From UBA3478 sp965662045 (lineage in GTDB: Bacteria > Bacteroidota > Bacteroidia > Flavobacteriales > Flavobacteriaceae), in assembly GCA_965662045.1 (NCBI GenBank), contig CBFIGE010000010.1, positions 1-64,000 of the forward strand: 64,000 nucleotides of DNA. Reading direction: 5' to 3'. Below, one piece after another: positions 6,830 to 14,850 of the stretch. The first letter of the stretch is position 1; the number at the start of each line of letters is the position of its first letter. The notes under the pieces are model-generated. The model ran no database searches. It was not told the origin of the DNA and worked only from the letters and a program-made list of their open reading frames with translations. The position numbers and the translations under genes were made by a program.

Positions 6830-8413
6830 CTAACCTTTAATTGCTTTTAGATAAGTTCTTAACAGTTGTTTTACTTCTGGAAACAAAAAGTAAAGCCCAA
6901 TCATATTCGGAAAGACCATGGCAAAAATCATAGCATCAGAAAACGCCCAGATACTATCCATACTTGCCGCAGCACCAATCACAATGAATACAAGAAATAA
7001 AAACTTGTACGTAAGGTCTGTGCGTTTTCCTCTACCAAATAAAAATTTCCAAGATTGTAACCCATAATAAGACCATGAAATCATTGTAGAAACAGCAAAT
7101 AAAACCACCGCTACAGTCAAGAATATGTTAGAGTAAGGAATGTAATTTGCAAAAGCCTTACTTGTTATTCCAGCTCCTTCATATGGTAATCCATCGATCA
7201 TAACAACTCCATTAACTCCACCGTACTCAAAATATCCATCCATATTGAAAATGACAATGACTAAAGCAGTCATTGAGCAGATTACAACAGTATCGATAAA
7301 GGGCTCTAATAGGGCAACAAGACCTTCAGACGCAGAGTGTTTTGTTTTAACTGCGGAGTGTGCAATGGATGCCGATCCAGCTCCAGCTTCATTAGAAAAG
7401 GCTGCTCTCCTGAAACCTATAAGTAGCACACCAATAACTCCTCCAACTCCAGCAGCTCTTGGATTAAATGCCTCTCTGAAAATGGTACCTATAGCGTCAT
7501 CGATTAAGGCGAAATTGCTCAAAATGATGTACAAACAAGCTACGATATACAAGACCGCCATAAAAGGAACGATCTTTTCAGTCACAGATGCAATTCTCTT
7601 AATTCCGCCAATAATAATTATACCAACTAAAACGGCTAAACCTAATCCTATCATTGTACCTGCAATTGTGCTTTCTAATCCTAGAAGTTCTTTCAATACA
7701 ATTGTAGCCTGATTCGATTGGGCAGCATTTCCTCCTCCAAAAGATCCACCAATACAAAAAACAGCGAACAATGCTGCGGCCACTTTACCTAATTGGACAA
7801 AGCCTTTATTGGCCAATCCTTTCTTTATGTAATACATAGGTCCTCCAAAGACCACACCATTTTCATCTACATCTCTATATTGAACACCTAGGGTACATTC
7901 TACAAATTTTGTAGACATCCCTAAAAGTCCACAAATGATCATCCAAAACGTTGCACCTGGACCCCCTAATGCGATAGCTAGAGCAACTCCAGCAATATTT
8001 CCATTACCTACAGTTCCCGATACAGCAGTGGCTAGAGCCTGAAAATGACTCACTTCACCATCTTCGCTTTCATTTTTTATAGTATCTGGAAGATCCCCGT
8101 CAACCTCATTCACTTCTGATTTGTGCACTCCACCTTGACCTTCAAGCTCATCGTATTTACCGCGAACTACGTTGATAGCGGTTCCAAAGTATCTAATGTT
8201 TGGGAAGCCGAAATAGACCGTAAAAAACAACGCACTTCCCACTAGAAGAATCAGCACGAAAGGTGTACCAAAGACAGGAAAAAAGATTACGGTATTGAAA
8301 AAGTCAGATATAGGTTTAAATGCCTGATCTACTTTTTGATCAAAGCCTTCTTCTTGTGCAACTGCACTCAAACTCATACTGACAAAGAACAAGAAGCTCA
8401 ATAATTTTTTCAT
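6830..8413 (-). CDS. Alanine/glycine:cation symporter (AGCS family)
   Basis: A sodium-coupled amino-acid importer of the inner membrane, 527 residues. Family motifs include HFQALATAVSGTVGNGNIAG, GGPGATFWM, GGPMYYIKKGL, FGGGNAAQSNQ and RAAFSNEAGAGSASIAHSAV. About ten or more membrane segments are visible. Two features are unlike the classic enterobacterial form: an apparent cleavable signal peptide (LSFLFFVSMSLSAVAQEE), and an acidic insert of about 35 residues between the first membrane segment and the conserved core (around residues 85-125). Substrate is inferred from the family only. Confidence 0.93.
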   Translation of the reverse strand: MKKLLSFLFFVSMSLSAVAQEEGFDQKVDQAFKPISDFFNTVIFFPVFGTPFVLILLVGSALFFTVYFGFPNIRYFGTAINVVRGKYDELEGQGGVHKSEVNEVDGDLPDTIKNESEDGEVSHFQALATAVSGTVGNGNIAGVALAIALGGPGATFWMIICGLLGMSTKFVECTLGVQYRDVDENGVVFGGPMYYIKKGLANKGFVQLGKVAAALFAVFCIGGSFGGGNAAQSNQATIVLKELLGLESTIAGTMIGLGLAVLVGIIIIGGIKRIASVTEKIVPFMAVLYIVACLYIILSNFALIDDAIGTIFREAFNPRAAGVGGVIGVLLIGFRRAAFSNEAGAGSASIAHSAVKTKHSASEGLVALLEPFIDTVVICSMTALVIVIFNMDGYFEYGGVNGVVMIDGLPYEGAGITSKAFANYIPYSNIFLTVAVVLFAVSTMISWSYYGLQSWKFLFGRGKRTDLTYKFLFLVFIVIGAAASMDSIWAFSDAMIFAMVFPNMIGLYFLFPEVKQLLRTYLKAIKG

Positions 8414-8540
8414 AATTAGGTGTTTTATATATCAAAAGCCCAAAGTAACAAATTATTGCTAGAGGCAGATGCTTATCTCATTACTTTTTTGGGAAATTAA
8501 AACACTTCTAATGCTTAAAACAAGCAGCTCACATTTCAAA

Positions 8541-8777
8541 TTATAAATCGAACACAGAATTTCTTTTGGTGTAGACCATGTCTTTAATTTTTATCCAAAA
8601 CGCAAAGAAAAGATACAGTGCAAAACCAAATCCTAGTGTAACAAAAGTCAAATAGATAAAACTGAGTCGAACCACCCGTGCTCGAATACCCCATCTCTCT
8701 GCAATTCTTTGACAGACTTCAAAACCTCTTCTTTGGGCAAAATGTATAAGGTGATACAATTTAGAATTGACATTCAT
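8541..8777 (-). CDS. PspC-domain small membrane protein
   Basis: This 78-residue protein has the PspC layout: a short amphipathic region (RGFEVCQRIAERWGIRARVVRL) followed by one membrane segment (FIYLTFVTLGFGFALYLFFAFW). PspC proteins take part in envelope-stress sensing in enterobacteria; the role in Bacteroidota is unclear. The frame is open to 8801, but the ATG at 8777 overlaps the rhodanese stop as ATGA and gives the natural start MNVNSKLYHL. It is therefore translationally coupled to the rhodanese gene. Confidence 0.75.
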   Translation of the reverse strand: MNVNSKLYHLIHFAQRRGFEVCQRIAERWGIRARVVRLSFIYLTFVTLGFGFALYLFFAFWIKIKDMVYTKRNSVFDL

Positions 8778-9088
8778 GAATGCACTAATTCTCCATTCCA
8801 TTCTAACATTCCACCGGCTAAATTGTAGGTGTTTGCAATTCCATTGTGATTAAAAACAGCACAAGCCTGGCCTGATCGCTTGCCAGAACGACAGTAGATG
8901 TAATAATTTTTTGCCTTATCAAGACCTTCTAAGGATGTCATAAAATCTTGTGGCTCATAAATATCCATGTGAATAGAACTCTCAACAAAACCCTCAGTTC
9001 GTTCTTCCGTGGTTCTTACATCTACAATGACCGCATTGTCATCATTTGACAATTGATTTACCCATTTCTCTTGACTTAAATCTGACAT
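8774..9088 (-). CDS. Rhodanese-like domain protein
   Basis: A single-domain sulfurtransferase of 104 residues. The active-site loop is CRSGKR with Cys66 as the persulfide-carrying residue (NYYIYCRSGKRSGQA), and the start has the family pattern VIVDVRTTEER. The fold ends with YNLAGGMLEWNGEL. It has no signal peptide, so it is cytoplasmic. It overlaps the PspC gene by 4 nt and follows the thioredoxin-like lipoprotein gene by 18 nt, an association suggesting a thiol or sulfur handling group. Its substrate is unknown. Confidence 0.9.
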   Translation of the reverse strand: MSDLSQEKWVNQLSNDDNAVIVDVRTTEERTEGFVESSIHMDIYEPQDFMTSLEGLDKAKNYYIYCRSGKRSGQACAVFNHNGIANTYNLAGGMLEWNGELVHS

Positions 9089-9106
9089 TTCATCTTTTTT
9101 ATAAAA

Positions 9107-9610
9107 TTAATAGTCCTCAACGAATTCTTCATTGAATTTATTTGTTATTTCCAATAAATTTTTTTCCTCTAGAACACCTTGATAAAGCACTGTTTTGTTT
9201 TGACCTGTAAACAGAGTTACCGGCAATCCTGCTTTCCAATTTTCATCGATTGCTTGATACCAATTATTGCGTTTAGGTTTATCCAATAAATAAATTTCAG
9301 ATTGAAGATTTAATTTTTTGAGCATCTGTGTCACTCTGGTCTCCCTTAAATTTTTACGATCGACATTTACAAATTTCAAATTGAGCTCATGTTTTAGAGC
9401 AAATTCTTCAATTAAAGGCATTTCTGCAATACAGGGTGCACACCACGTGGCCCAAAAATTATATACTGTTAGTACATCTTTTTGCCGAGTTTTATTCATA
9501 GTACTTGAAAATTCCTCTAGAGTTATGATTTGAACATCCCTTGATTTAGAATCACAAGAAATTAAAATCAATACTACAAGTCCTACGAATATTATTCTGC
9601 GCATATCCAA
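9107..9610 (-). CDS. Thioredoxin-like lipoprotein (TlpA/ResA type)
   Basis: A 167-residue exported thiol-disulfide protein. A lipoprotein signal (IIFVGLVVLILISC) has its lipobox Cys at residue 19. The thioredoxin-fold motif FWATWCAPC carries Cys57 and Cys60, followed by EMPLIEEF and, later, the cis-proline region AGLPVTLF. It should act at the outer face of a membrane, reducing or isomerising disulfides. The start may be the first or third codon (MDM). It is probably the first gene of the group thioredoxin-rhodanese-PspC. Confidence 0.88.
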   Translation of the reverse strand: MDMRRIIFVGLVVLILISCDSKSRDVQIITLEEFSSTMNKTRQKDVLTVYNFWATWCAPCIAEMPLIEEFALKHELNLKFVNVDRKNLRETRVTQMLKKLNLQSEIYLLDKPKRNNWYQAIDENWKAGLPVTLFTGQNKTVLYQGVLEEKNLLEITNKFNEEFVEDY

Positions 9611-9636
9611 AAATACAATGCACTTTCAATATGTGC

Positions 9637-9644
9637 TATCTTTG
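9637..9644 (+). promoter_or_regulatory. -7 promoter box (TATCTTTG) of the nitroreductase gene
   Basis: TATCTTTG is an exact TAnnTTTG match 13 nt before the ATG at 9658, so the 5' leader would be very short. No clear TTTG is present at the -33 spacing. Confidence 0.5.
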
Positions 9645-9657
9645 TCTAAAAAAGACT

Positions 9658-10296
9658 ATGAAAAGTGAAATTCTCGTCTCTCGAGAGTGGCGGTATGCGG
9701 TCAAAACGTACGACAAATCCAAAAATATTAGTATCGAAGAATTGGAGCTTATTCTAAAGGCAATTAACTTGGCTCCAACATCATACGGATTGCAACCCTT
9801 TAAAATTATTCATGTTAAGGGTGATAAAGTAAGAGCTGAACTGAAAACAGCAGCCTATAACCAAGGCCAAATAACTGATGCTTCAGATTTGTTGGTCTTT
9901 GCGCATGCTACGGCTGTTCATCCCTTGATCATTGACCGCTATTTCAATAATCTTATGATTACAAGGAAGCCAAATTTAAAAGAGGTAGAAACCTATAAAA
10001 ACCACGTAACCCAAGCCTTGACAAAATGGCATGAAACGCAACAAGCTGCTTGGTGTGACAAACAAATGTATATAGCCATGTCTTACGGTTTACAGGCTGC
10101 GTCAGACTTGCGTATTGACAGCTCAGCTATAGAAGGTTTTGATCAAAAACGATTTGCTGAAATTCTAAAAATTAACACCACTTTATGGAAGCCAACAGTA
10201 TCTCTTGCACTAGGGTATAGGAGTGAAAATGATAGTTCTCAACATTTGGCAAAAGTTCGATTAAGTGAGGATGAATTGATTCAAATTTTTGAATAA
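9658..10296 (+). CDS. Nitroreductase-family NAD(P)H-dependent oxidoreductase
   Basis: An FMN-dependent reductase of nitro compounds or quinones, 212 residues, related to NfsB. The N-terminal motif REWRYAVKTYD and the segment APTSYGLQPFKII are the FMN/active-site region; AMSYGLQAASDLRIDS lies in the C-terminal half. I took the ATG at 9658, giving MKSEILVSREWR, because the upstream in-frame extension overlaps the -7 box. It is transcribed towards the trp operon but should be separate, since the trp promoter lies just after its stop. Confidence 0.9.
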   Translation: MKSEILVSREWRYAVKTYDKSKNISIEELELILKAINLAPTSYGLQPFKIIHVKGDKVRAELKTAAYNQGQITDASDLLVFAHATAVHPLIIDRYFNNLMITRKPNLKEVETYKNHVTQALTKWHETQQAAWCDKQMYIAMSYGLQAASDLRIDSSAIEGFDQKRFAEILKINTTLWKPTVSLALGYRSENDSSQHLAKVRLSEDELIQIFE

Positions 10297-10313
10297 AGGA
10301 TTACAGAAAAGTA

Positions 10314-10344
10314 TTTGTACTTAATCAATATGTTTCTATATTAG
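10314..10344 (+). promoter_or_regulatory. trp operon promoter
   Basis: TTTG (10314-10317), 19 nt, then TATATTAG (10337-10344) matches the Bacteroidota promoter TTTG-N19-TAnnTTTG with one mismatch in the -7 box. The expected start point is around 10348-10351, only a few nucleotides before the leader peptide ATG at 10353. Confidence 0.65.
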
Positions 10345-10352
10345 CATTGAAT

Positions 10353-10397
10353 ATGAAAAATTTCAAAAATATTTGGTGGTGGATAAGCGAACAGTAG
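10353..10397 (+). CDS. trpL: trp operon leader peptide
   Basis: A 14-codon reading frame encodes MKNFKNIWWWISEQ, with three consecutive Trp codons at 10374-10382 and a TAG stop at 10395-10397. It lies between the trp promoter and a strong terminator upstream of trpE. This is the classic arrangement for ribosome-mediated attenuation: scarce Trp-tRNA stalls the ribosome on the Trp codons. It is too short for standard gene finders. Confidence 0.88.
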   Translation: MKNFKNIWWWISEQ

Positions 10398-10448
10398 TGT
10401 CGTGATCTCGTCTTACCATTTATTTAAAAAAGGCTTGTCATCACGACA
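10398..10448 (+). promoter_or_regulatory. trp attenuator: candidate antiterminator pairing
   Basis: The nine bases just after the leader stop (TGTCGTGAT, 10398-10406) are perfectly complementary to ATCACGACA (10440-10448), which is the loop and first part of the 3' arm of the terminator hairpin. A ribosome stalled on the Trp codons would leave the first segment free to pair and block the terminator. A ribosome that reaches the stop codon would cover it. Unlike the textbook case, the pairing uses the loop and 3' arm rather than the 5' arm. Confidence 0.65.
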
Positions 10449-10458
10449 AGCCTTTTTT
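10426..10458 (+). terminator. trp attenuator terminator
   Basis: A perfect 14-bp hairpin (AAAAAAGGCTTGTC and GACAAGCCTTTTTT) has a 5-nt loop and ends in a T run. It lies 28 nt after the leader-peptide stop and 19 nt before trpE, so it stops transcription before the structural genes when tryptophan is abundant. Confidence 0.9.
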
Positions 10459-10477
10459 AGTTCTTAAAATAGCGCGT

Positions 10478-11866
10478 ATGTATAAATTAAAGACCAACTA
10501 CAAGAAAATCATATCAGACACTCTTACCCCTGTTAGTATCTATTTGAGACTAAGAGATAAGTTTCACAATGCCATACTTTTAGAAAGTAGCGATTACCAT
10601 GCCAATGATAATAGTTTTTCATACATCTGCTTTGATCCAATTGCACAATTCAGTGTGAACAACGAAGAAATTAAAATCAACTATCCTGAGGGCGAGGTAA
10701 TTTCTAAACCTGTTTTGAATCGGAGTGATGTCCTGATAAATTTAGATGAGTTTAAAGCACAGTTTGAATCAGATGATTTAGACTTTAAATTTATTTATAA
10801 CGGTCTATTTGGATACATGAATTACGATGCGGTTCGGTACTTTGAAGACATAGACATCGATGTAAACCATTCAGAAATACCAGATGTTTACTACGCAGCC
10901 TACAGGTATATTATCGCAATTGATCACTTCAAAAACGAAGCCTATCTCTTTTCTCATCATCTCAAAGAAGAGAATCGCTTAGATGAGATTGAACAGATCA
11001 TAAATTCAGGTATTCAAGGTCAATATAAGTATCACAATGTTGGTCATAACTCAACTACCACTTCAGATGAGGAATTTAAAGTACTAGTTGATAAAGCCAA
11101 AGAACACTGCAAAAGAGGTGATGTTTTTCAATTGGTTCTCTCGCGAAGATTTTCACAACAATTTAGAGGTGATGAATTCAATGTATACAGAGCACTGAGA
11201 TCAATAAATCCCTCGCCTTACCTATTTTATTTTGACTATGGTAATTTTAAAATTTTTGGTTCTTCACCAGAAGCTCAGATTATAATAAAGGATGATCAAG
11301 CTGAAATTCACCCAATAGCAGGCACCTATAAAAGAACAGGTAATGATGAGAAAGATGCCGTATTAGCTAAAGAATTGGCCGAGGACGAAAAAGAGAACGC
11401 TGAACATGTAATGCTTGTTGATTTGGCTAGAAATGATTTAAGTCGAAACGGACATGCGGTAGAAGTTAAAACCTACAGAGAGGTCCAGTATTTTTCACAT
11501 GTCATTCATTTGGTTTCAAAAGTCATAGGTAAAATTAAATCAGGGACGTCGAGTTTAAAGATAGTCGCAGATACTTTTCCAGCAGGAACGCTTAGCGGCG
11601 CTCCAAAGCATATGGCTATGAAATTGATTAATAAATATGAATCTATCCCTCGAGGTTATTACGGTGGGGCAATTGGATTTATGGATTTCAAAGGAAATTT
11701 TAACCACGCCATCATGATTCGTACTTTTTTGAGTCATCAACAAAAATTGCATTTCCAAGCTGGAGCAGGGATCGTGGCTGCTTCAGATTCTTCCTCAGAA
11801 CTTCAAGAAACATATAACAAATTAGGGGCCCTCAACAAGGCTTTAGAAATCGCAGAAAATTTATAA
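10478..11866 (+). CDS. trpE: Anthranilate synthase component I
   Basis: TrpE makes anthranilate from chorismate, using ammonia supplied by TrpG. The 462-residue protein has the chorismate-binding domain with PIAGTYKRTGNDEKDA, ENAEHVMLVDLARNDLSRNG and TFPAGTLSGAPKHMAM, and ends with AGAGIVAASDSSSELQET. The N-terminal region carries LLESSD, where tryptophan feedback inhibition usually acts through a conserved Ser. It is the first structural gene after the attenuator, and trpG follows after 7 nt. Confidence 0.97.
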   Translation: MYKLKTNYKKIISDTLTPVSIYLRLRDKFHNAILLESSDYHANDNSFSYICFDPIAQFSVNNEEIKINYPEGEVISKPVLNRSDVLINLDEFKAQFESDDLDFKFIYNGLFGYMNYDAVRYFEDIDIDVNHSEIPDVYYAAYRYIIAIDHFKNEAYLFSHHLKEENRLDEIEQIINSGIQGQYKYHNVGHNSTTTSDEEFKVLVDKAKEHCKRGDVFQLVLSRRFSQQFRGDEFNVYRALRSINPSPYLFYFDYGNFKIFGSSPEAQIIIKDDQAEIHPIAGTYKRTGNDEKDAVLAKELAEDEKENAEHVMLVDLARNDLSRNGHAVEVKTYREVQYFSHVIHLVSKVIGKIKSGTSSLKIVADTFPAGTLSGAPKHMAMKLINKYESIPRGYYGGAIGFMDFKGNFNHAIMIRTFLSHQQKLHFQAGAGIVAASDSSSELQETYNKLGALNKALEIAENL

Positions 11867-11873
11867 GTAGGGC

Positions 11874-12440
11874 ATGAAGACCAAAGTAGTTCTTATTGAT
11901 AATTACGATAGTTTCGCTTACAATTTAGTCCATTATTTGAATGAGCTCAATTGCGAGGTTACCGTCTTTAGAAATGACAAATTTAAAATTGAAGATCTCG
12001 AAGAGTTTGATAAAATTTTACTTTCTCCTGGACCTGGTATACCTGAAGAGGCAGGCCTGTTAAAAGATGTCATTGCGCATTACAAAACATCAAAATCCAT
12101 TATGGGTGTATGTTTGGGACATCAAGCCATTGCTGAGGTTTTTGGAGGTCAACTAATAAATTTAACTCAGGTTTATCACGGCATTGCATCATACATCTCA
12201 GTAAAAGAAAAGGAAGGTGTTTTTCAAGGTTTAGAAGATCGCATTAAAGTGGGAAGGTATCACTCTTGGGTCGTAGATCCCGATTCTATTCCTGAATTGG
12301 AAATCACGGCGGTAGATGACTTAAATTATGTAATGGCCTTTCGTCATCAAAGCTTTAATATTGTTGGGGTACAATTTCATCCGGAATCTGTCCTCACACC
12401 AACGGGTAAACAAATGCTATCTAACTGGTTATCATTATGA
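11874..12440 (+). CDS. trpG: Anthranilate synthase component II (glutamine amidotransferase)
   Basis: TrpG releases ammonia from glutamine for TrpE. The 188-residue class I amidotransferase has the oxyanion segment LLSPGPGIPEEAG, the nucleophile Cys in MGVCLGHQAIAE, and the His-Glu pair in VGVQFHPESVLTP. It is a stand-alone subunit, not fused to TrpD or TrpE. The stop overlaps the trpD start by 4 nt (ATGA). PabA-like dual use with aminodeoxychorismate synthase is possible but not shown. Confidence 0.96.
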   Translation: MKTKVVLIDNYDSFAYNLVHYLNELNCEVTVFRNDKFKIEDLEEFDKILLSPGPGIPEEAGLLKDVIAHYKTSKSIMGVCLGHQAIAEVFGGQLINLTQVYHGIASYISVKEKEGVFQGLEDRIKVGRYHSWVVDPDSIPELEITAVDDLNYVMAFRHQSFNIVGVQFHPESVLTPTGKQMLSNWLSL

Positions 12441-13435
12441 AAGAAGTATTAAATCAACTAATAAATCACGAGTCCTTGACTAAGGAACAGGCCAGATCGA
12501 TATTGATCAATATCGCCTCTGGCACTTATAATTCTCACCAAGTCGCTGCCTTTATGACTGTATATATGATGCGCAGTATTGATGTACAAGAACTTGAAGG
12601 GTTTAGAGATGCGCTACTAGAACTATGTGTAGCTGTTCCCTTGAAAGATTACAACCTTATTGACCTATGTGGTACTGGAGGAGATGGAAAAGACACCTTT
12701 AACATTTCAACTTTGGCCTCTTTTGTAACAGCAGGAGCTGGAGTTCAAGTAAGTAAACACGGTAATTATGGAGTGAGTTCTAAATGCGGAAGTAGCAATG
12801 TACTCGAATCTTTAGGTGTCGCGTTTAGCAACGACGGTGACTTTTTAAAAAAATGTGTTGATGAGGCTGGAATCTGTGTTTTACACGCCCCATTATTTCA
12901 TCCTGCAATGAAGAATGTGGCTCCAATACGAAAAGACCTCGGTGTCAAAACTTTTTTTAATATGCTCGGACCAATGGTAAATCCTGCTTTTCCCAAAAAT
13001 CAAATGGTTGGAGTTTTCAATTTAGAACTGGCTCGAAAATATGGCTATCTCTATCAAAACACTGATAAATCTTACGCTATTGTGCACGCATTGGACGGTT
13101 ATGACGAAATTTCATTGACAGGAGGCTCGAAAATCATTACGCCTCAAAGTGAATCCATCATCCACCCATCAACATTTGGATTAGATACCGTTGAAGCGAC
13201 TGCGATAGTAGGAGGTGAAACCGTAGAAGATTCTGCTGAGATTTTCACTGCTATTCTCAACGGAAATGGAAGTCAGGCTCAAAATCAAGTTGTTTGTGCC
13301 AATGCAGCAGTTGCAATTGCTACAACCGAACATTGTAGTCTAAATACAGCATACGAAAAAGCAGAACAATCACTTATGGAAAAAAAGGCCTTAAATACGT
13401 TAAAAAAATTACAAGTCCTCAGTGCTGAATTATGA
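12437..13435 (+). CDS. trpD: Anthranilate phosphoribosyltransferase
   Basis: TrpD transfers phosphoribose from PRPP to anthranilate. The 332-residue protein has the PRPP-binding motif LCGTGGDGKDTFNIST, the KHGNYGVSSKCGSSNVLE segment, and FFNMLGPMVNPAFPKNQMVG. The length is normal for the family. It overlaps trpG and trpC by 4 nt each, so translation is likely coupled through the operon. Confidence 0.97.
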   Translation: MKEVLNQLINHESLTKEQARSILINIASGTYNSHQVAAFMTVYMMRSIDVQELEGFRDALLELCVAVPLKDYNLIDLCGTGGDGKDTFNISTLASFVTAGAGVQVSKHGNYGVSSKCGSSNVLESLGVAFSNDGDFLKKCVDEAGICVLHAPLFHPAMKNVAPIRKDLGVKTFFNMLGPMVNPAFPKNQMVGVFNLELARKYGYLYQNTDKSYAIVHALDGYDEISLTGGSKIITPQSESIIHPSTFGLDTVEATAIVGGETVEDSAEIFTAILNGNGSQAQNQVVCANAAVAIATTEHCSLNTAYEKAEQSLMEKKALNTLKKLQVLSAEL

Positions 13436-14214
13436 ATATTTTAGAACGAATAACCCAAACGAAGGAAGCAGAAGTCCTAGCCAAGAAAAGCTTGGTGAGC
13501 AGCTCAATTTTGGAGCAATCGCCGCTGTATAATAGATCGACTTTTAGTATTGCTATGGCTCTTCAAAATTCTTCCTCTGGGATAATTGCCGAGCACAAGA
13601 GAAGGTCCCCCTCTAAAGCTGTGATCAATCAATCTCATCAATTGTTAAATGTGATAAAAGCCTACCAAGAAAATGGAGCTTCAGCGATTTCAGTTTTGAC
13701 TGACACAAATTATTTCGGAGGTTCTTTAGAAGATTTGTTATTGGCTAGAAGTACTGCCTCAATTCCCCTACTCCGCAAAGATTTTGTTATTGACCCTTAT
13801 CAAATAACCGAAGCCAAGGCATATGGTGCAGACTTCATTCTACTTATCGCAAGTATTTTGGACAAAGTTCGAATTCAGGAATTCACTGCTTATGCACATG
13901 AATTAAATTTAGAAGTTCTGCTTGAGGTGCACAGTATCGAAGAATTAGAAGTTTCCTATATCGAGGACATTGATGTAGTAGGGGTAAACAATAGAAATTT
14001 GAAAACATTTGAAGTGGATCTCAATACTTCGTTTGATATCGCGAAGGCCTTAGATCCTCAAAAAGTGAAAATTTCTGAGAGTGGACTTAGCGATACGCAA
14101 TCGATTAAAAACCTGAAAGATGCAGGCTATAACGGTTTTTTAATTGGAGAAACACTAATGAAAAATAATACACCTGGTCATGCCCTAAAGCAACTTATCA
14201 AACAGAGCCAATGA
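13432..14214 (+). CDS. trpC: Indole-3-glycerol phosphate synthase
   Basis: TrpC closes the indole ring from carboxyphenylaminodeoxyribulose phosphate. The 260-residue TIM barrel shows IIAEHKRRSPSKAVI (catalytic Lys region), SVLTDTNYFGGSLEDL, PLLRKDFVIDPYQI, GVNNRNLKTFEVD and SESGLSD. It is not fused to TrpF. The ATG overlaps the trpD stop, and its own stop overlaps the trpF start by 4 nt. Confidence 0.97.
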   Translation: MNILERITQTKEAEVLAKKSLVSSSILEQSPLYNRSTFSIAMALQNSSSGIIAEHKRRSPSKAVINQSHQLLNVIKAYQENGASAISVLTDTNYFGGSLEDLLLARSTASIPLLRKDFVIDPYQITEAKAYGADFILLIASILDKVRIQEFTAYAHELNLEVLLEVHSIEELEVSYIEDIDVVGVNNRNLKTFEVDLNTSFDIAKALDPQKVKISESGLSDTQSIKNLKDAGYNGFLIGETLMKNNTPGHALKQLIKQSQ

Positions 14215-14846
14215 GACAAATTGAGCTTAAAATATGCGGTATGAAAAACAATGTACAGCAAGTAGCTGCGCTTGAGCCAGACTATTTAGGATTTATATTT
14301 TGGGAGTCTTCTAGCAGATTTTACGATTTACCACCTTTTGAAAACTTAAATCAAAACATCAAAAAAGTTGGGGTATTCGTAGATGCTGACTACGACTTTA
14401 TTTATCAAACAGCAATGGACTATCAGTTGGACTACCTTCAATTACACGGTAATGAATCAACCGATTACCTCATTGAACTTCAGGCTAAAATCCCTGAAAA
14501 TATCAGACTTATTAAGGCTTTTGCAGTAGACAACGATTTTGATTTTAATCATCTTAAATCTTATGAACCTTATTGCGACTATTTCTTGTTTGACACCAAG
14601 GGAAAACTTCCAGGTGGTAATGGAACACAATTTGATTGGAGTATTTTGAAATCGTATCCTTCCAAACACCCCTTTTTTCTCAGTGGAGGAATTGGGTTAT
14701 CCTCTCTTGATGCGCTAGAAGAATTTTTTTGTTCAGCACAATCAAAATATTGCAGCGCTATAGATGTCAACAGCAAATTCGAAAAAGAACCAGGGACAAA
14801 AAACACAACACAATTGAAACAATTTAAAGAACAGTTAATCACTTAA
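14211..14846 (+). CDS. trpF: Phosphoribosylanthranilate isomerase
   Basis: TrpF performs the Amadori rearrangement before TrpC. The 211-residue barrel has LKICGMKN with the catalytic Cys, YLGFIFWESSSRF, KKVGVFVDA, LQLHGNES, DYFLFDTKGKLPGGNGTQFDW with the catalytic Asp, and FFLSGGIGLSSLDAL. The final segment SAIDVNSKFEKEPGTKN matches the family end. trpB follows after 4 nt. Confidence 0.96.
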   Translation: MRQIELKICGMKNNVQQVAALEPDYLGFIFWESSSRFYDLPPFENLNQNIKKVGVFVDADYDFIYQTAMDYQLDYLQLHGNESTDYLIELQAKIPENIRLIKAFAVDNDFDFNHLKSYEPYCDYFLFDTKGKLPGGNGTQFDWSILKSYPSKHPFFLSGGIGLSSLDALEEFFCSAQSKYCSAIDVNSKFEKEPGTKNTTQLKQFKEQLIT

Positions 14847-14850
14847 TATT

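Noticed and set aside
8414..8540. The 127-nt gap between the AGCS symporter and the PspC-like gene
   Set aside because: I searched it for promoters, hairpins and small frames and saw nothing convincing.
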